Positions 56,225-64,000 of a stretch of 64,000 bases of DNA are shown piece after piece (within the stretch, counting starts at the first letter, position 1; each line of letters starts with the position of its first letter). Location of the stretch: contig NZ_JYKO02000001.1 of NCBI RefSeq assembly GCF_000949385.2, positions 1,884,620-1,948,619 of the forward strand. Direction: 5' to 3'. Source of the DNA: Pseudomonas sp. LFM046 (GTDB lineage: Bacteria; Pseudomonadota; Gammaproteobacteria; Pseudomonadales; Pseudomonadaceae). Position numbers and translations under genes: made by a program. The notes under the pieces were generated by a model, which worked only from the letters and a program-made list of their open reading frames with translations, was not told the origin of the DNA and made no database searches.

Positions 56225-56348
56225 CCTGCCGCCGGTCCGACGGGCTTTGGCGGCAGGCGAGTGCCAACCCAGTCACATTGCTCGCCGGCTAATATCCCCT
56301 AGACTTTTCTACAGTCCGGATCAGTGCGTGCGGGTTGAACCCGCGCAC
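56225..56348 (+). promoter_or_regulatory. Leader region with two dyads before the coiled-coil gene
   Basis: A 9-bp inverted repeat CCTGCCGCC (56225-56233) / GGCGGCAGG (56249-56257) is followed by a TAATAT at 56290-56295 (possible -10) and a second long hairpin GTGCGTGCGGGTT / AACCCGCGCAC (56324-56348, one bulge) in the probable leader. No -35 stands out. Confidence 0.4.
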
Positions 56349-56404
56349 GTCAGGCCCCCATCAACGCCCACCGCGATTCACCGCACTGAGCCAGAGGTCG
56401 AGGG

Positions 56405-57775
56405 ATGAGCAAGCTTAAGAAGCCGCAACTGGTGGAAGCCGTCGTGTTTTACAACGACCGCGGCATCTGCAAGCAGATGCTCTACTCCGAATTCGAAGCG
56501 ATCCTTGACGGCGTGGTCGGTCTGCCGGAGTTCGCCGACAGCCAGGTGCGCCTGGCCTACCTGATGATCAACGCGCGCCTGCAAGTGCGCTCGGTGGTTT
56601 TCTTCTACCTCGACTTCGATGAAGACGGCCGTGCCGATACCGGCTGGAACCTGCCCCTGCGGCAGTTGGCCGAACGTGCCGGACGCGGCCCTGACCTGGG
56701 CGCCGGGCCCATCCGCCTGGCCTGTCGCAGCCAGTGCCCGGTGTCCTGGCAGCAGATGCACCTCTGGGACCCGAGCCTCAACGCCGACTGCAATGACCTC
56801 GCGCTGCTGCGCGATGCGGTCAAGGTCAACAGCCTCGGGGTGCTGGTGGAGGAGGAGGCGCCCCAGGTGCTGGATGCCGAACGGTTGCAGGTGGCTCAGG
56901 AAGACAGTTGGTACGCGCCGCCGGAAATCACCAAGGAGATGGCCGAGCAACTGGCGGAGAAGATGGAAAAGGAGCATCGGCTGAAGACCGCCCAGCTGGT
57001 GCGCCAGCAGCGTCTGCGCCTCAGCTCCCTCAACCAGCAGAACGAAGAGGCCCTGGCCCGTGTGCGCCAGGCCGCCGACCAGAGCAATTCGGCCTTGCAG
57101 GAGCAGATGCGCGCCCTGCAGCACGCCTTGCGCCAGCAGGAGGAGGTCAATGCCGGATTGCAGGCCCAGCTCGCTGGCGAAACGGAGCGTTACCAGGCCA
57201 GCCGCGAAGAAATGGCCCTGCAAATGCGTGCCCTGGAACGCCACGGACGCACCGAGGCGGATATCCTCCGGGCCCAGTTCGAGGGCGAGCTCCAGGCGCG
57301 GGTCGACGCTGCCGTGAACGAGTACCGCGAGCAGCTTGCCATCCGCGATGTCGAGTTGGCCTACCGCGACCAGGTGGATGCCCAGTTGCAAGCCGAGATC
57401 AATCGTCTGCGCCAGGAATGCGAAGCCCTCGAAGGCCAGTCAGGCCAACAGGTGCTGGAGCGCCTGTCCCAGTTGGGGGTGGTCTTCGTCGTCTATCATC
57501 CCGGCGCCGGTCACCTGACCATTCCGCTGACCGATATCCCCCGCTACCAGGACAACCCCCAGGCCTACGCAGCGGCCAAGTGCTTCGTGTCCGAGACCCA
57601 GTACCGCCAGTGGCTGGCCCATTACCAACAGCCCACCTGCGAGGCGAGCCTGCCCAGCGGCGAGCGCTGCAGCATGCCCATCGATCGCGTCGAGGCCCCC
57701 AGCCGCTTCGTCGTCGGCGAATCCAACTGCTGCCCCCGGCATCGGGCGGGAGGGCGCCTGCGTACCGCCGGCTGA
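56405..57775 (+). CDS. Coiled-coil protein of unknown function with Cys-rich tail
   Basis: 456 residues, no signal peptide or membrane segment. An N-terminal globular part (about 1-165, KPQLVEAVVFYNDRGICKQM, VRLAYLMINARLQVRSVVFF, FDEDGRADTGWNLPL) precedes a coiled coil of about 170 residues (ITKEMAEQLAEKMEKEHRLK to INRLRQECEALEG) rich in Gln/Glu/Arg/Ala. A C-terminal domain (SQLGVVFVVYHPGAGHLTIP, IPRYQDNPQAYAAAKCFVSE) ends with six Cys/His (CEASLPSGERC..CCPRH) that could bind one zinc. P. aeruginosa has an equivalent here; I know no function. Structural or DNA-associated roles are both open. Confidence 0.75.
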   Translation: MSKLKKPQLVEAVVFYNDRGICKQMLYSEFEAILDGVVGLPEFADSQVRLAYLMINARLQVRSVVFFYLDFDEDGRADTGWNLPLRQLAERAGRGPDLGAGPIRLACRSQCPVSWQQMHLWDPSLNADCNDLALLRDAVKVNSLGVLVEEEAPQVLDAERLQVAQEDSWYAPPEITKEMAEQLAEKMEKEHRLKTAQLVRQQRLRLSSLNQQNEEALARVRQAADQSNSALQEQMRALQHALRQQEEVNAGLQAQLAGETERYQASREEMALQMRALERHGRTEADILRAQFEGELQARVDAAVNEYREQLAIRDVELAYRDQVDAQLQAEINRLRQECEALEGQSGQQVLERLSQLGVVFVVYHPGAGHLTIPLTDIPRYQDNPQAYAAAKCFVSETQYRQWLAHYQQPTCEASLPSGERCSMPIDRVEAPSRFVVGESNCCPRHRAGGRLRTAG

Positions 57776-57841
57776 GCGGCGTTCACTCCACGCTCACGAA
57801 TTTTCCTTGCGCCCGCTGATCGGGCGCCGACGGACTCGACC

Positions 57842-58813
57842 TTGCCCCTGACCCTGCCTGACTGGAACCCGCGCGCCATCCTTGAACCGCTGCGCCTGCC
57901 CTGGCTGGCCACGGCCGGCGTGGAAGTGGCCGTGCTGCGCCTGGATGCCCTGGATCCGTTGGTGTCCGGCAACAAGTGGTTCAAGCTGGCACCCTACCTG
58001 GCACGGGCCGCGCGTGAAGGCGCCGAGGGCGTGATCAGCCTGGGTGGTGCCCATTCCAATCACCTCCATGCGCTGGCGGCAGCGGGCAAGCGCTTCGGCT
58101 TTCCCACTGTCGGTCTGCTGCGCGGCGAGCCACAGGACACGCCCACGGTACGGGATCTCGAGCGCTTCGGCATGGCGCTCCACTGGCTGGGCTACGGCGG
58201 CTATCGCGCACGCCACCAGCCGGGCTTCTGGGAGCCCTGGCTACAGCGTTACCCACGCTTCCAGCCGGTGCCTGAAGGAGGTGGCGGCTTGCCGGGTGCC
58301 CAGGGCTGTGCCGCGTTGGTGGAAATGATCCGCGAACAACTGCCGTCGCTGGGCTGGGACGACTACCACAGCCTCTGGACTGCCGCCGGCACCGGTACCA
58401 CTTTGGCTGGCCTGGTGCTGGGCGAGGAGGGCCGGCACCCGGTGATGGGGGCGCTCGCAGTGCCGCCGGACCATGGTGTGGCCGAGCAGGTGAGCGCCAT
58501 CCTGGCTGAGTCAGGGCGGGCAGACGCGGGCTATCGCCTGATCGACGCCAGCCGTGCCGGCTTCGCCCGCCTGGATGCCGAGTTCGCACGTTTTCTGCTG
58601 GATAGCGAGCGGGAGAGTGGTGTCCCGCTGGATCCGGTTTATACCGCCAAGTCCGTGCTTGCCATCGCGGGCGAAGTGCGGGCCGGACGCATCCCGTCCG
58701 GCAGCCGGCTGGTGCTGTTGCACACCGGCGGCCTGCAAGGGCGTCGGGCCATGCAGGCCGATCTGTTGAAACTGGCCGGCTACACTGACCGGGCAGTGCA
58801 AGAACAAGGATGA
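57842..58813 (+). CDS. D-cysteine desulfhydrase / ACC-deaminase-like PLP enzyme
   Basis: 323 residues from TTG at 57842 (no upstream ATG; reads MPLTLPDWNPRAILEPLRLP). A fold-type II PLP enzyme. The Schiff-base lysine is K45 in VSGNKWFKL. GAHSNHLHALAAAGKRFGFP holds the catalytic and Asn-binding loop, and WTAAGTGTTLAGLVLGE is the phosphate-binding Gly loop. The family includes DcyD and ACC deaminase; lack of visible discriminating residues means I only assign the family. It is 66 nt after the coiled-coil gene and 4 nt before the cNMP-rhodanese gene. Confidence 0.85.
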   Translation: MPLTLPDWNPRAILEPLRLPWLATAGVEVAVLRLDALDPLVSGNKWFKLAPYLARAAREGAEGVISLGGAHSNHLHALAAAGKRFGFPTVGLLRGEPQDTPTVRDLERFGMALHWLGYGGYRARHQPGFWEPWLQRYPRFQPVPEGGGGLPGAQGCAALVEMIREQLPSLGWDDYHSLWTAAGTGTTLAGLVLGEEGRHPVMGALAVPPDHGVAEQVSAILAESGRADAGYRLIDASRAGFARLDAEFARFLLDSERESGVPLDPVYTAKSVLAIAGEVRAGRIPSGSRLVLLHTGGLQGRRAMQADLLKLAGYTDRAVQEQG

Positions 58814-58817
58814 TTCC

Positions 58818-59924
58818 ATGAGCGAACCCCTGAATCCCCAGCAACTGCGTAGCCTGGTTCCGCTCAACGCGCTGTCCGACCAACAGTGGCGCGAATTGCG
58901 TTCACAGCTGGTGCCGCAGCCTCTGCTGGCCGGCCAATTGCTGTTCCGGCGCGGCGACCAGGCGCGCCTGACCTGGTACCTGCTCTCCGGCGAACTGCTG
59001 CTGCGTGATGCCGAAGGCGTGGAAGTGCGCCTGGAGGCCGGCAGTGAAGCCAGCTGTCATCCCCTCTCCCCAAGTCTGCCGCGCTTGCATGAAGCCTTGG
59101 CGTTGCGCGACTGCTCGCTGTTGTCCATCGACAGTGCAGCCCTGGCACGCCAGCTCACCTGGGGCTCTACCCACCAGGACCTGATGCTGGAAATGGGTCA
59201 GGACGGCGACAGCGAGTGGCTCGAGTTCCTGCTCGCCAGTCCGTTGCTGGCCAAGGTGCCGCCGGCCAATGTGCGCAGCATGCTGGAGCGCCTGCGGCGT
59301 GTAGAGCTGCCGGCGGGCAGCCAGGTGATGCGCGAAGGGGAGGAGGGCGACTGCTGCTACTTCCTGCAGTCGGGCCGCGCCGAGGTGATTCGTGGCGCAG
59401 GCAGCGAGCGGCAACTGCTTGCTGAACTGGAAGTCGGTGCCTGCTTCGGTGAGGAGGCCTTGTTGGGGGATTGCCCGCGCAACGCCAGCATCACCTTGCT
59501 GGAGGACAGCGTGCTCCAGCGCCTCGACCGGGAGGACTTCCTCGAACTGCTCAAGGCGCCCGTGGTGGACGAGGTGAGCCTGGGAGAAGCGGTGCGCTTG
59601 ATGGGCAGCGGCGGCCAGTGGCTGGATGTGCGCCTGCAGGAGGAGTACGAGCGCGCCCACGCGCCCCAGGCGCTGAACATGCCGCTGCACCTGCTACGGC
59701 TGAAGGCGCGCCTGCTCAGAAGCGGAGGCACCTACCTGTGCTATTGCGACAGCGGCAAGCGCAGCGCCAGCGCGGTCTTCATGCTGTCCCAACTGGGCTT
59801 TCGCGCCTACGCCCTGAGGGACGGCCTGGACGCCCTGCCGGCGGTGCAGCGGGATGCCCTCATCAGCGAAGCCGGCTCCGGCTACCTGGCCCGCTCCGGT
59901 GGGCGGGTCGAACGCAGCCGCTGA
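58818..59924 (+). CDS. Two-cNMP-domain and rhodanese fusion protein
   Basis: 368 residues. Two consecutive cyclic-nucleotide-binding-type beta-rolls occupy about 20-115 (LLAGQLLFRRGDQARLTWYL) and about 130-255 (LPAGSQVMREGEEGDCCYFL, FGEEALLGDCPRNASITLLE). The second has the near-intact phosphate-binding cassette (FGEEALL...RNAS) with Asn after the Arg. A rhodanese domain follows (LMGSGGQWLDVRLQEEYERA, LCYCDSGKRSASAVFMLSQL) with active-site Cys C310 in the loop CDSGKRS. It is cytoplasmic. It could be a c-AMP- or redox-responsive sulphur-handling regulator. There is no HTH. It follows the PLP enzyme by 4 nt. Confidence 0.85.
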   Translation: MSEPLNPQQLRSLVPLNALSDQQWRELRSQLVPQPLLAGQLLFRRGDQARLTWYLLSGELLLRDAEGVEVRLEAGSEASCHPLSPSLPRLHEALALRDCSLLSIDSAALARQLTWGSTHQDLMLEMGQDGDSEWLEFLLASPLLAKVPPANVRSMLERLRRVELPAGSQVMREGEEGDCCYFLQSGRAEVIRGAGSERQLLAELEVGACFGEEALLGDCPRNASITLLEDSVLQRLDREDFLELLKAPVVDEVSLGEAVRLMGSGGQWLDVRLQEEYERAHAPQALNMPLHLLRLKARLLRSGGTYLCYCDSGKRSASAVFMLSQLGFRAYALRDGLDALPAVQRDALISEAGSGYLARSGGRVERSR

Positions 59925-59990
59925 TCCCCTGTCAGCGTGACGTTTCGGGCCTGCCGTTCGGGGGCGGTTTGCCCATCGACGGAACCCGGA

Positions 59991-60941
59991 TCATGCCTGC
60001 AACGGTTCCAGCGGCCAGCGGTCGCTGACCACGAAGACCCGCTCGGTTTCCATCCAGCGCCCATCGTCATCTGGCTCCAGGCGCACCAGCAAGCGGGCGG
60101 GGCTGTCAGGCTCCAATTGTTGGCGCCATTGGAGGAAGCGCTCTTTGCTCCAGCACCCCTCGGCCTCGCAGGTGGCTGGGGCGAGCCAGGATTGCCGGGG
60201 TAGCGGTTGCCAACTGCCGTCCCCGGCCTGGTCGAGGAAGTCGTCCAGCTCGTTGTGGCGCAGCCAACGGCCCTGCAGGTGGGCGGGGTTGGCGCCCAGC
60301 GGGGCGGTGCAGCTGCCCGGCCACGGATAGAAGAGATAGCCGCCGAGCCAGAGTTCGGCGCTGGCCGGTTGGGCATCCAACTCGTCCAGCACCTGGCGGC
60401 TCTCGGGGCTGGCGGAAAGCGGCAACTGGTGCTGGCTGAGGTGCTCCAGTTTGAGGTCCAGGCGATCGTGGCTGCCCGGACCCAGCCATTCCGACGGATT
60501 GCTGCCGTCGCCATGACGCGGCCCCAGGTAGAGCTTGATGGCCAGTTCCAGGTGGTGCACGCCTTCGGCATCCCGCAGCAGGAGATCCAGTTCGCCCAGG
60601 GTCTGGCCAGCGATGCGGATCGGCAGGTTGGCCGCCAGCAGTTCCACGTCTGGCGCCTGGCCCAGGGCGAACTGCCAGAGGCGCTCGTAGTAAAGACCAA
60701 GGCGGCGGTTGGTTGCCTGCGCCAGCCAGTGCTCAAGCGCGTCAGGCGTCTTGTCCAGGCCGCGCAGCCAGTCGGCCAGGTGCTCGGGGTGGTCGGCCCA
60801 GCCGCTGGCGCAGAGGGGGTGGCGCTGGCGCCAGGGTGATTGGCTGAGCAGTGGCGGCGAGAGTAATGCCCAGGCCAGGTCGCGCACGCCGGCGTGGCGC
60901 AACTGGCGGGGGAGGTCGGTAATCGATTCGAAGGCTTGCAT
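59991..60941 (-). CDS. DUF1853 family protein
   Basis: 316 residues from the ATG at 60941 (MQAFESITDLPRQLRHAGVR). The frame is open further upstream, but that part overlaps nadK antisense and is not conserved-looking. The pattern LGLYYERLWQFALGQAPDVE, GELDLLLRDAEGVHHLELAI KL (a PD-(D/E)xK-like GExDLL...ELAIK core) and LGGYLFYPW matches my recollection of DUF1853. The nuclease-like core is an inference. It is convergent with the rhodanese gene and divergent from nadK. Function unknown. Confidence 0.8.
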   Translation of the reverse strand: MQAFESITDLPRQLRHAGVRDLAWALLSPPLLSQSPWRQRHPLCASGWADHPEHLADWLRGLDKTPDALEHWLAQATNRRLGLYYERLWQFALGQAPDVELLAANLPIRIAGQTLGELDLLLRDAEGVHHLELAIKLYLGPRHGDGSNPSEWLGPGSHDRLDLKLEHLSQHQLPLSASPESRQVLDELDAQPASAELWLGGYLFYPWPGSCTAPLGANPAHLQGRWLRHNELDDFLDQAGDGSWQPLPRQSWLAPATCEAEGCWSKERFLQWRQQLEPDSPARLLVRLEPDDDGRWMETERVFVVSDRWPLEPLQA

Positions 60942-61034
60942 GCTGCGAGCATAGCTGACTGCGGTTTGCCGCTGTCCGCAGCTATCCCCCATAATTCCGC
61001 CATTCCCCATCCTGCCATGCCGTTCTGGAGCCCC

Positions 61035-61922
61035 ATGGAGCAATTCCGCAATATCGGCATCATCGGTCGCCTGGGCAGTTCCCATGTGCTCGACACCATT
61101 CGCCGCCTGAAGAAATTCCTTCTGGACCGCCATCTCCATGTGATCCTCGAGGACACCATCGCCGAAGTCCTGCCGGGACACGGCCTGCAGACGTCGTCGC
61201 GGAAGATCCTCGGTGAGGTCTGCGACCTGGTGATAGTGGTCGGCGGCGACGGCAGCATGTTGGGTGCAGCGCGAGCCCTGGCCCGGCACAACGTACCGGT
61301 GCTGGGCATCAACCGCGGCAGCCTGGGCTTCCTCACCGACATCCGTCCCGACGAGCTGGAAGTGAAGGTGGCCGAGGTGCTGGACGGCCGCTACAGCGTC
61401 GAGACGCGCTTCCTGCTGGAGGCGGAGGTGCGTCGTCACGGCGAGGCCATCGGCCAGGGCGATGCGCTGAACGACGTGGTGCTGCACCCCGGCAAATCGA
61501 CCCGGATGATCGAATTCGAGCTGCATATCGACGGCCAGTTCGTCTGCAGCCAGAAGGCCGACGGCCTGATCATCGCCACCCCTACCGGCTCCACGGCCTA
61601 CGCGCTGTCCGCCGGCGGGCCGATCATGCATCCCAAGCTCGACGCCATCGTCGTCGTGCCCATGTATCCGCACACCCTGTCCAGCCGGCCCATCGTGGTA
61701 GACAGCACCAGTGAGCTGAAGATCGTGGTTTCGCCCAATCTGCAGATCTATCCGCTGGTGTCCTGCGATGGCCAGAACCACTTCACCTGTGCCCCCGGCG
61801 ATACCATCACCGTGGCCAAGAAGCCGCAGAAGCTGCGCCTGATCCATCCCCTGGATCACAACTACTACGAGGTCTGCCGGACCAAGCTGGGCTGGGGCAG
61901 CCGACTCGGCGGAGGCGACTGA
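61035..61922 (+). CDS. nadK: NAD kinase
   Basis: A 295-residue enzyme phosphorylating NAD to NADP. The ATG at 61035 (GGAG four bases upstream) gives MEQFRNIGIIGRLGSSHVLD; the longer frame to 60894 runs through the divergent promoter. The GGDG motif is at 70-73 (VVVGGDGSMLGAAR). NRGSLGFLTDI, ATPTGSTAYALSAGGPIMHP and the C-terminal VSCDGQ complete the family set. Its stop overlaps the metallophosphatase start by one base (TGATG). Confidence 0.97.
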   Translation: MEQFRNIGIIGRLGSSHVLDTIRRLKKFLLDRHLHVILEDTIAEVLPGHGLQTSSRKILGEVCDLVIVVGGDGSMLGAARALARHNVPVLGINRGSLGFLTDIRPDELEVKVAEVLDGRYSVETRFLLEAEVRRHGEAIGQGDALNDVVLHPGKSTRMIEFELHIDGQFVCSQKADGLIIATPTGSTAYALSAGGPIMHPKLDAIVVVPMYPHTLSSRPIVVDSTSELKIVVSPNLQIYPLVSCDGQNHFTCAPGDTITVAKKPQKLRLIHPLDHNYYEVCRTKLGWGSRLGGGD

Positions 61923-62896
61923 TGAGCCTCGATCCGGCCCGTGGCTACGACCTGATCGGCGACGTCCACGGCTGCGCCCATACCCTGGAACGCCTGCTCG
62001 ACCGCTTGGGCTACCGCAAGCAGGGTGACGTCTGGCGGCACCCGCAGCGGATGGCGCTGTTCCTGGGCGACATCATCGATCGCGGCCCACGTATCCGCGA
62101 GGCGCTGCATCTGGTTCACGCCATGGTGGAGGCTGGGCAAGCCCGTTGCATCATGGGCAACCACGAATTCAACGCCCTGGGCTGGAGCACGCCGGCGCCG
62201 CCTGGTAGCGGCCGTCACTTCGTCCGCGAGCACACGCCGCGCCATGCCCGCCTGATCAAGGAAACCCTGGAGCAGTTCGAAGGCCATCCGGCGGACTGGC
62301 GGGACTTCCTCGGCTGGTTCTACGAACTGCCGCTGTTCCTTGATGGCGGCCGCTTCCGCATGGTCCACGCTTGCTGGGACGGCGAGATGATCGCCGCGCT
62401 GCGGGACATGCATCCGGACGGTCGTATCAACGAGGCGTTCCTCAAGGCCGCCGCCGAGCCCTCCAGCTTCGCCACGCGGGTGTTCGACCGGCTGCTGCGT
62501 GGTACCGACCTGCCGCTGCCCGGCGGCATGACCCTGACGGGCAGCGACGGCTTCACCCGCTCGGTGTTCCGCACCAAGTTCTGGGCCGAGGACCCGCAGA
62601 CCTACGGCGATGTGGTCTTCCAACCGGACGCCCTGCCGGAGCAGGTGGCCAGCCAGCCGCTGTCCCAGGCCCACAAATCGCGTCTGCTCAGCTACGGCCC
62701 GCAGGAACCGATCCTGTTCGTCGGCCACTATTGGCGGCGTGGCCGCCCGGCGCCGATTCGCGGCAACCTGGCTTGCCTGGACTACAGCGCGGTGATGTAC
62801 GGCAAGCTGGTGGCGTATCGGTACGACCAGGAAACCCGCCTGGACCCGGACAAATTCGTCTGGGTGGAAGTCGAGCGCCCCGAGGAGTCCAGATGA
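61922..62896 (+). CDS. Calcineurin-like metallophosphoesterase
   Basis: 324 residues with the metallophosphatase motifs in order: GDVHG (IGDVHGCAHTLERLLDRLGY), GDIIDRGPR, GNHEFNAL, a mid-region HACWD and a late GHYWRRG. The type is that of serine/threonine-type or ApaH/PrpE-like bacterial phosphatases; the substrate cannot be read. It is embedded between nadK and the rhomboid gene with one- and four-base overlaps, hence one operon. Confidence 0.9.
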   Translation: MSLDPARGYDLIGDVHGCAHTLERLLDRLGYRKQGDVWRHPQRMALFLGDIIDRGPRIREALHLVHAMVEAGQARCIMGNHEFNALGWSTPAPPGSGRHFVREHTPRHARLIKETLEQFEGHPADWRDFLGWFYELPLFLDGGRFRMVHACWDGEMIAALRDMHPDGRINEAFLKAAAEPSSFATRVFDRLLRGTDLPLPGGMTLTGSDGFTRSVFRTKFWAEDPQTYGDVVFQPDALPEQVASQPLSQAHKSRLLSYGPQEPILFVGHYWRRGRPAPIRGNLACLDYSAVMYGKLVAYRYDQETRLDPDKFVWVEVERPEESR

Positions 62897-63759
62897 GCGC
62901 GGTCGAAGTATTGCGGCTGCCCTTGACGGTGGACCTTTCCGGTTTCATCGCCTTGCTGCGGCGGCTGGAAGTGCCTTACCGCGTTAGCGAGGAATCCGGC
63001 GAGCAGGTGCTCTGGGTGCCGGGGCCGCAGTTGGCGGAACAGGTGCGCGGGCTGTACGAGCGCTACCCCGATGGCGATCCGCACTTCCAGTTGTCGGAGG
63101 ATACGCCGAAGGAGGCGCCGCGCGCCGGTCTGCTTGCCCAGCTCAAGGCCCGCCCCATTACCAGCCTGGTGCTGTTACTGACCCTGGTGGTGGCTGGGCT
63201 GACCAACCTGGGAGACAACTTTTCGGTCATTCGCTGGCTGAGTTTCCAGGACTTCGAAATCCAGGGCGACTTCATCTATTTCCTGCCCGTGGCCGATGGT
63301 CTGGAAGCCGGACAGTGGTGGCGCCTGGTGAGCCCCATGCTGATCCACTTCGGCATCCTGCACCTGGCGATGAACGCCATGTGGTTCTGGGAACTGGGGC
63401 GGCGTATCGAGTCGCGCCAGGGCGGACTCATGCTGCTGGCGCTGACCCTCGGCTTTAGCCTGGTGTCCGATGTCGCCCAGTTCTTCAGCAGCGGCCCAAC
63501 GCTGTTCGGCGGGCTTTCCGGCGTGCTCTACGGCCTGCTCGGCCATTGCTGGGTGTTCCAGCGCCTGGCGCCGTGCCCGGCCTACCGGCTGCCGCCGGGG
63601 GTGATGGCGATGATGCTGGTCTGGCTGCTGGTCTGCCTGTCCGGGCTGATCACAGCACTGGGCTTTGGCGCCATCGCCAATGGCGCGCACGTCGGCGGGC
63701 TGGTCGCGGGCTGTGCCACCGGACTGATTGGGGGTGCCCTGGCTCGTCTACGCCGTTAG
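62893..63759 (+). CDS. Rhomboid family intramembrane serine protease (GlpG-like)
   Basis: 288 residues from the ATG at 62893. A cytoplasmic N-terminal domain (about 1-90, DLSGFIALLRRLEVPYRVSE, DPHFQLSED) is followed by six or seven membrane segments. The catalytic dyad is S209 in FGGLSGVLYG and H266 in ANGAHVGGLVAGCATG. LVSPMLIHFGILHLAMNAMW carries the conserved HxxxxHxxxN signature. It cleaves transmembrane substrates in the inner membrane. The longer open frame to 62371 is a shadow of the phosphatase gene. Confidence 0.94.
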   Translation: MSAVEVLRLPLTVDLSGFIALLRRLEVPYRVSEESGEQVLWVPGPQLAEQVRGLYERYPDGDPHFQLSEDTPKEAPRAGLLAQLKARPITSLVLLLTLVVAGLTNLGDNFSVIRWLSFQDFEIQGDFIYFLPVADGLEAGQWWRLVSPMLIHFGILHLAMNAMWFWELGRRIESRQGGLMLLALTLGFSLVSDVAQFFSSGPTLFGGLSGVLYGLLGHCWVFQRLAPCPAYRLPPGVMAMMLVWLLVCLSGLITALGFGAIANGAHVGGLVAGCATGLIGGALARLRR

Positions 63760-63795
63760 AATGCGCAGCCTGTTCCATTTCCCTGCGAGGGGCCC

Positions 63796-64000
63796 ATGTC
63801 GTCTTTTGCCCAACTGATCAGCAACATCACCCAGGATGTCTACGAGAGCCTCAAGCTGGCCGTGGAACTCGGCAAGTGGCCGGACGGCCGCAAGCTGACC
63901 CAGGAGCAGAAGGAGCTGTCGTTGCAGGCGGTGATCGCCTGGGAAATGAAGAACCTGCCCGAGGAAGAGCGCACTGGCTACATGGGCCCGCAGGAGTGCA
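63796..64000 (+). CDS. YeaC-like (DUF1315) protein, 3' end outside the window
   Basis: The first 68 codons only (MSSFAQLISNITQDVYESLK, LGKWPDGRKLTQEQKELSLQ, AVIAWEMKNLPEEERTGYMG). This fits the short DUF1315/YeaC family (about 90 residues) found next to rhomboid and nadK genes in Pseudomonas. GAGGGG precedes the ATG. Function unknown. Confidence 0.75.
   Translation, partial: MSSFAQLISNITQDVYESLKLAVELGKWPDGRKLTQEQKELSLQAVIAWEMKNLPEEERTGYMGPQEC

Overview
The window is a GC-rich gammaproteobacterial chromosome segment, almost certainly Pseudomonas. The order uvrB, gltX, tRNA-Ala/Glu array, leuC-leuD-leuB-asd, fimV, truA, trpF, accD, folC, cvpA, purF, metZ, divergent xcpPQ/xcpRSTUVWXYZ, fadH, nadK, rhomboid matches the P. 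aeruginosa block around PA3139 to PA3085 as I remember it. Most of the window is core chromosome. Accessory DNA is confined to about 2 kb between fimV and truA, plus a few lineage-variable genes.

Layout. 1-3.7 kb: tRNA-Asn, an aromatic aminotransferase and the divergent uvrB. 3.7-8.2 kb: a DMT exporter and an EmrA/EmrB-type efflux pair with a divergent LysR regulator. 8.2-10.7 kb: gltX, then one strong promoter driving three tandem tRNA-Ala(GGC)/tRNA-Glu(TTC) pairs. 10.7-16.2 kb: TetR-hydrolase pair, KDPG-aldolase-like protein, thioesterase, small secreted protein, dusC, an SDR, and ibpA with a sigma-32 promoter and a ROSE-type RNA thermometer. 16.2-19.9 kb: a very large multi-PAS GGDEF-EAL protein. 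20-27.4 kb: LysR regulator and the leucine/aspartate-family genes leuC, leuD, methyltransferase, leuB, asd and a degenerate Asd homologue. 27.5-30.4 kb: fimV.

30.4-32.5 kb: a decayed integrative element. Imperfect direct repeats of about 37 bp flank it and both lie in truA 5' sequence. It carries a broken tyrosine integrase and an orphan SGNH hydrolase. The element separates fimV from truA and appears to have supplied truA with a new promoter and a TTG start. 32.5-40.6 kb: truA, trpF, accD, folC, a SPOR protein, cvpA, purF and metZ. 40.7-51.1 kb: the complete Xcp type II secretion system as two divergent operons. 51.2-51.7 kb: tRNA-Val and two tRNA-Asp. 51.8-64 kb: an unlisted 28-codon ORF with a strong ribosome site and sigma-54-like promoter, an AraC regulator and its partner, fadH, a coiled-coil protein of unknown function, a D-cysteine desulfhydrase-like enzyme, a cNMP-cNMP-rhodanese protein, a DUF1853-like protein, nadK, a metallophosphatase, a rhomboid protease and the start of a YeaC-like gene.

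The best candidates for something undescribed are the truA-targeting element remnant and the 28-residue acidic peptide. All calls rest on reading the sequence; no database search was run.
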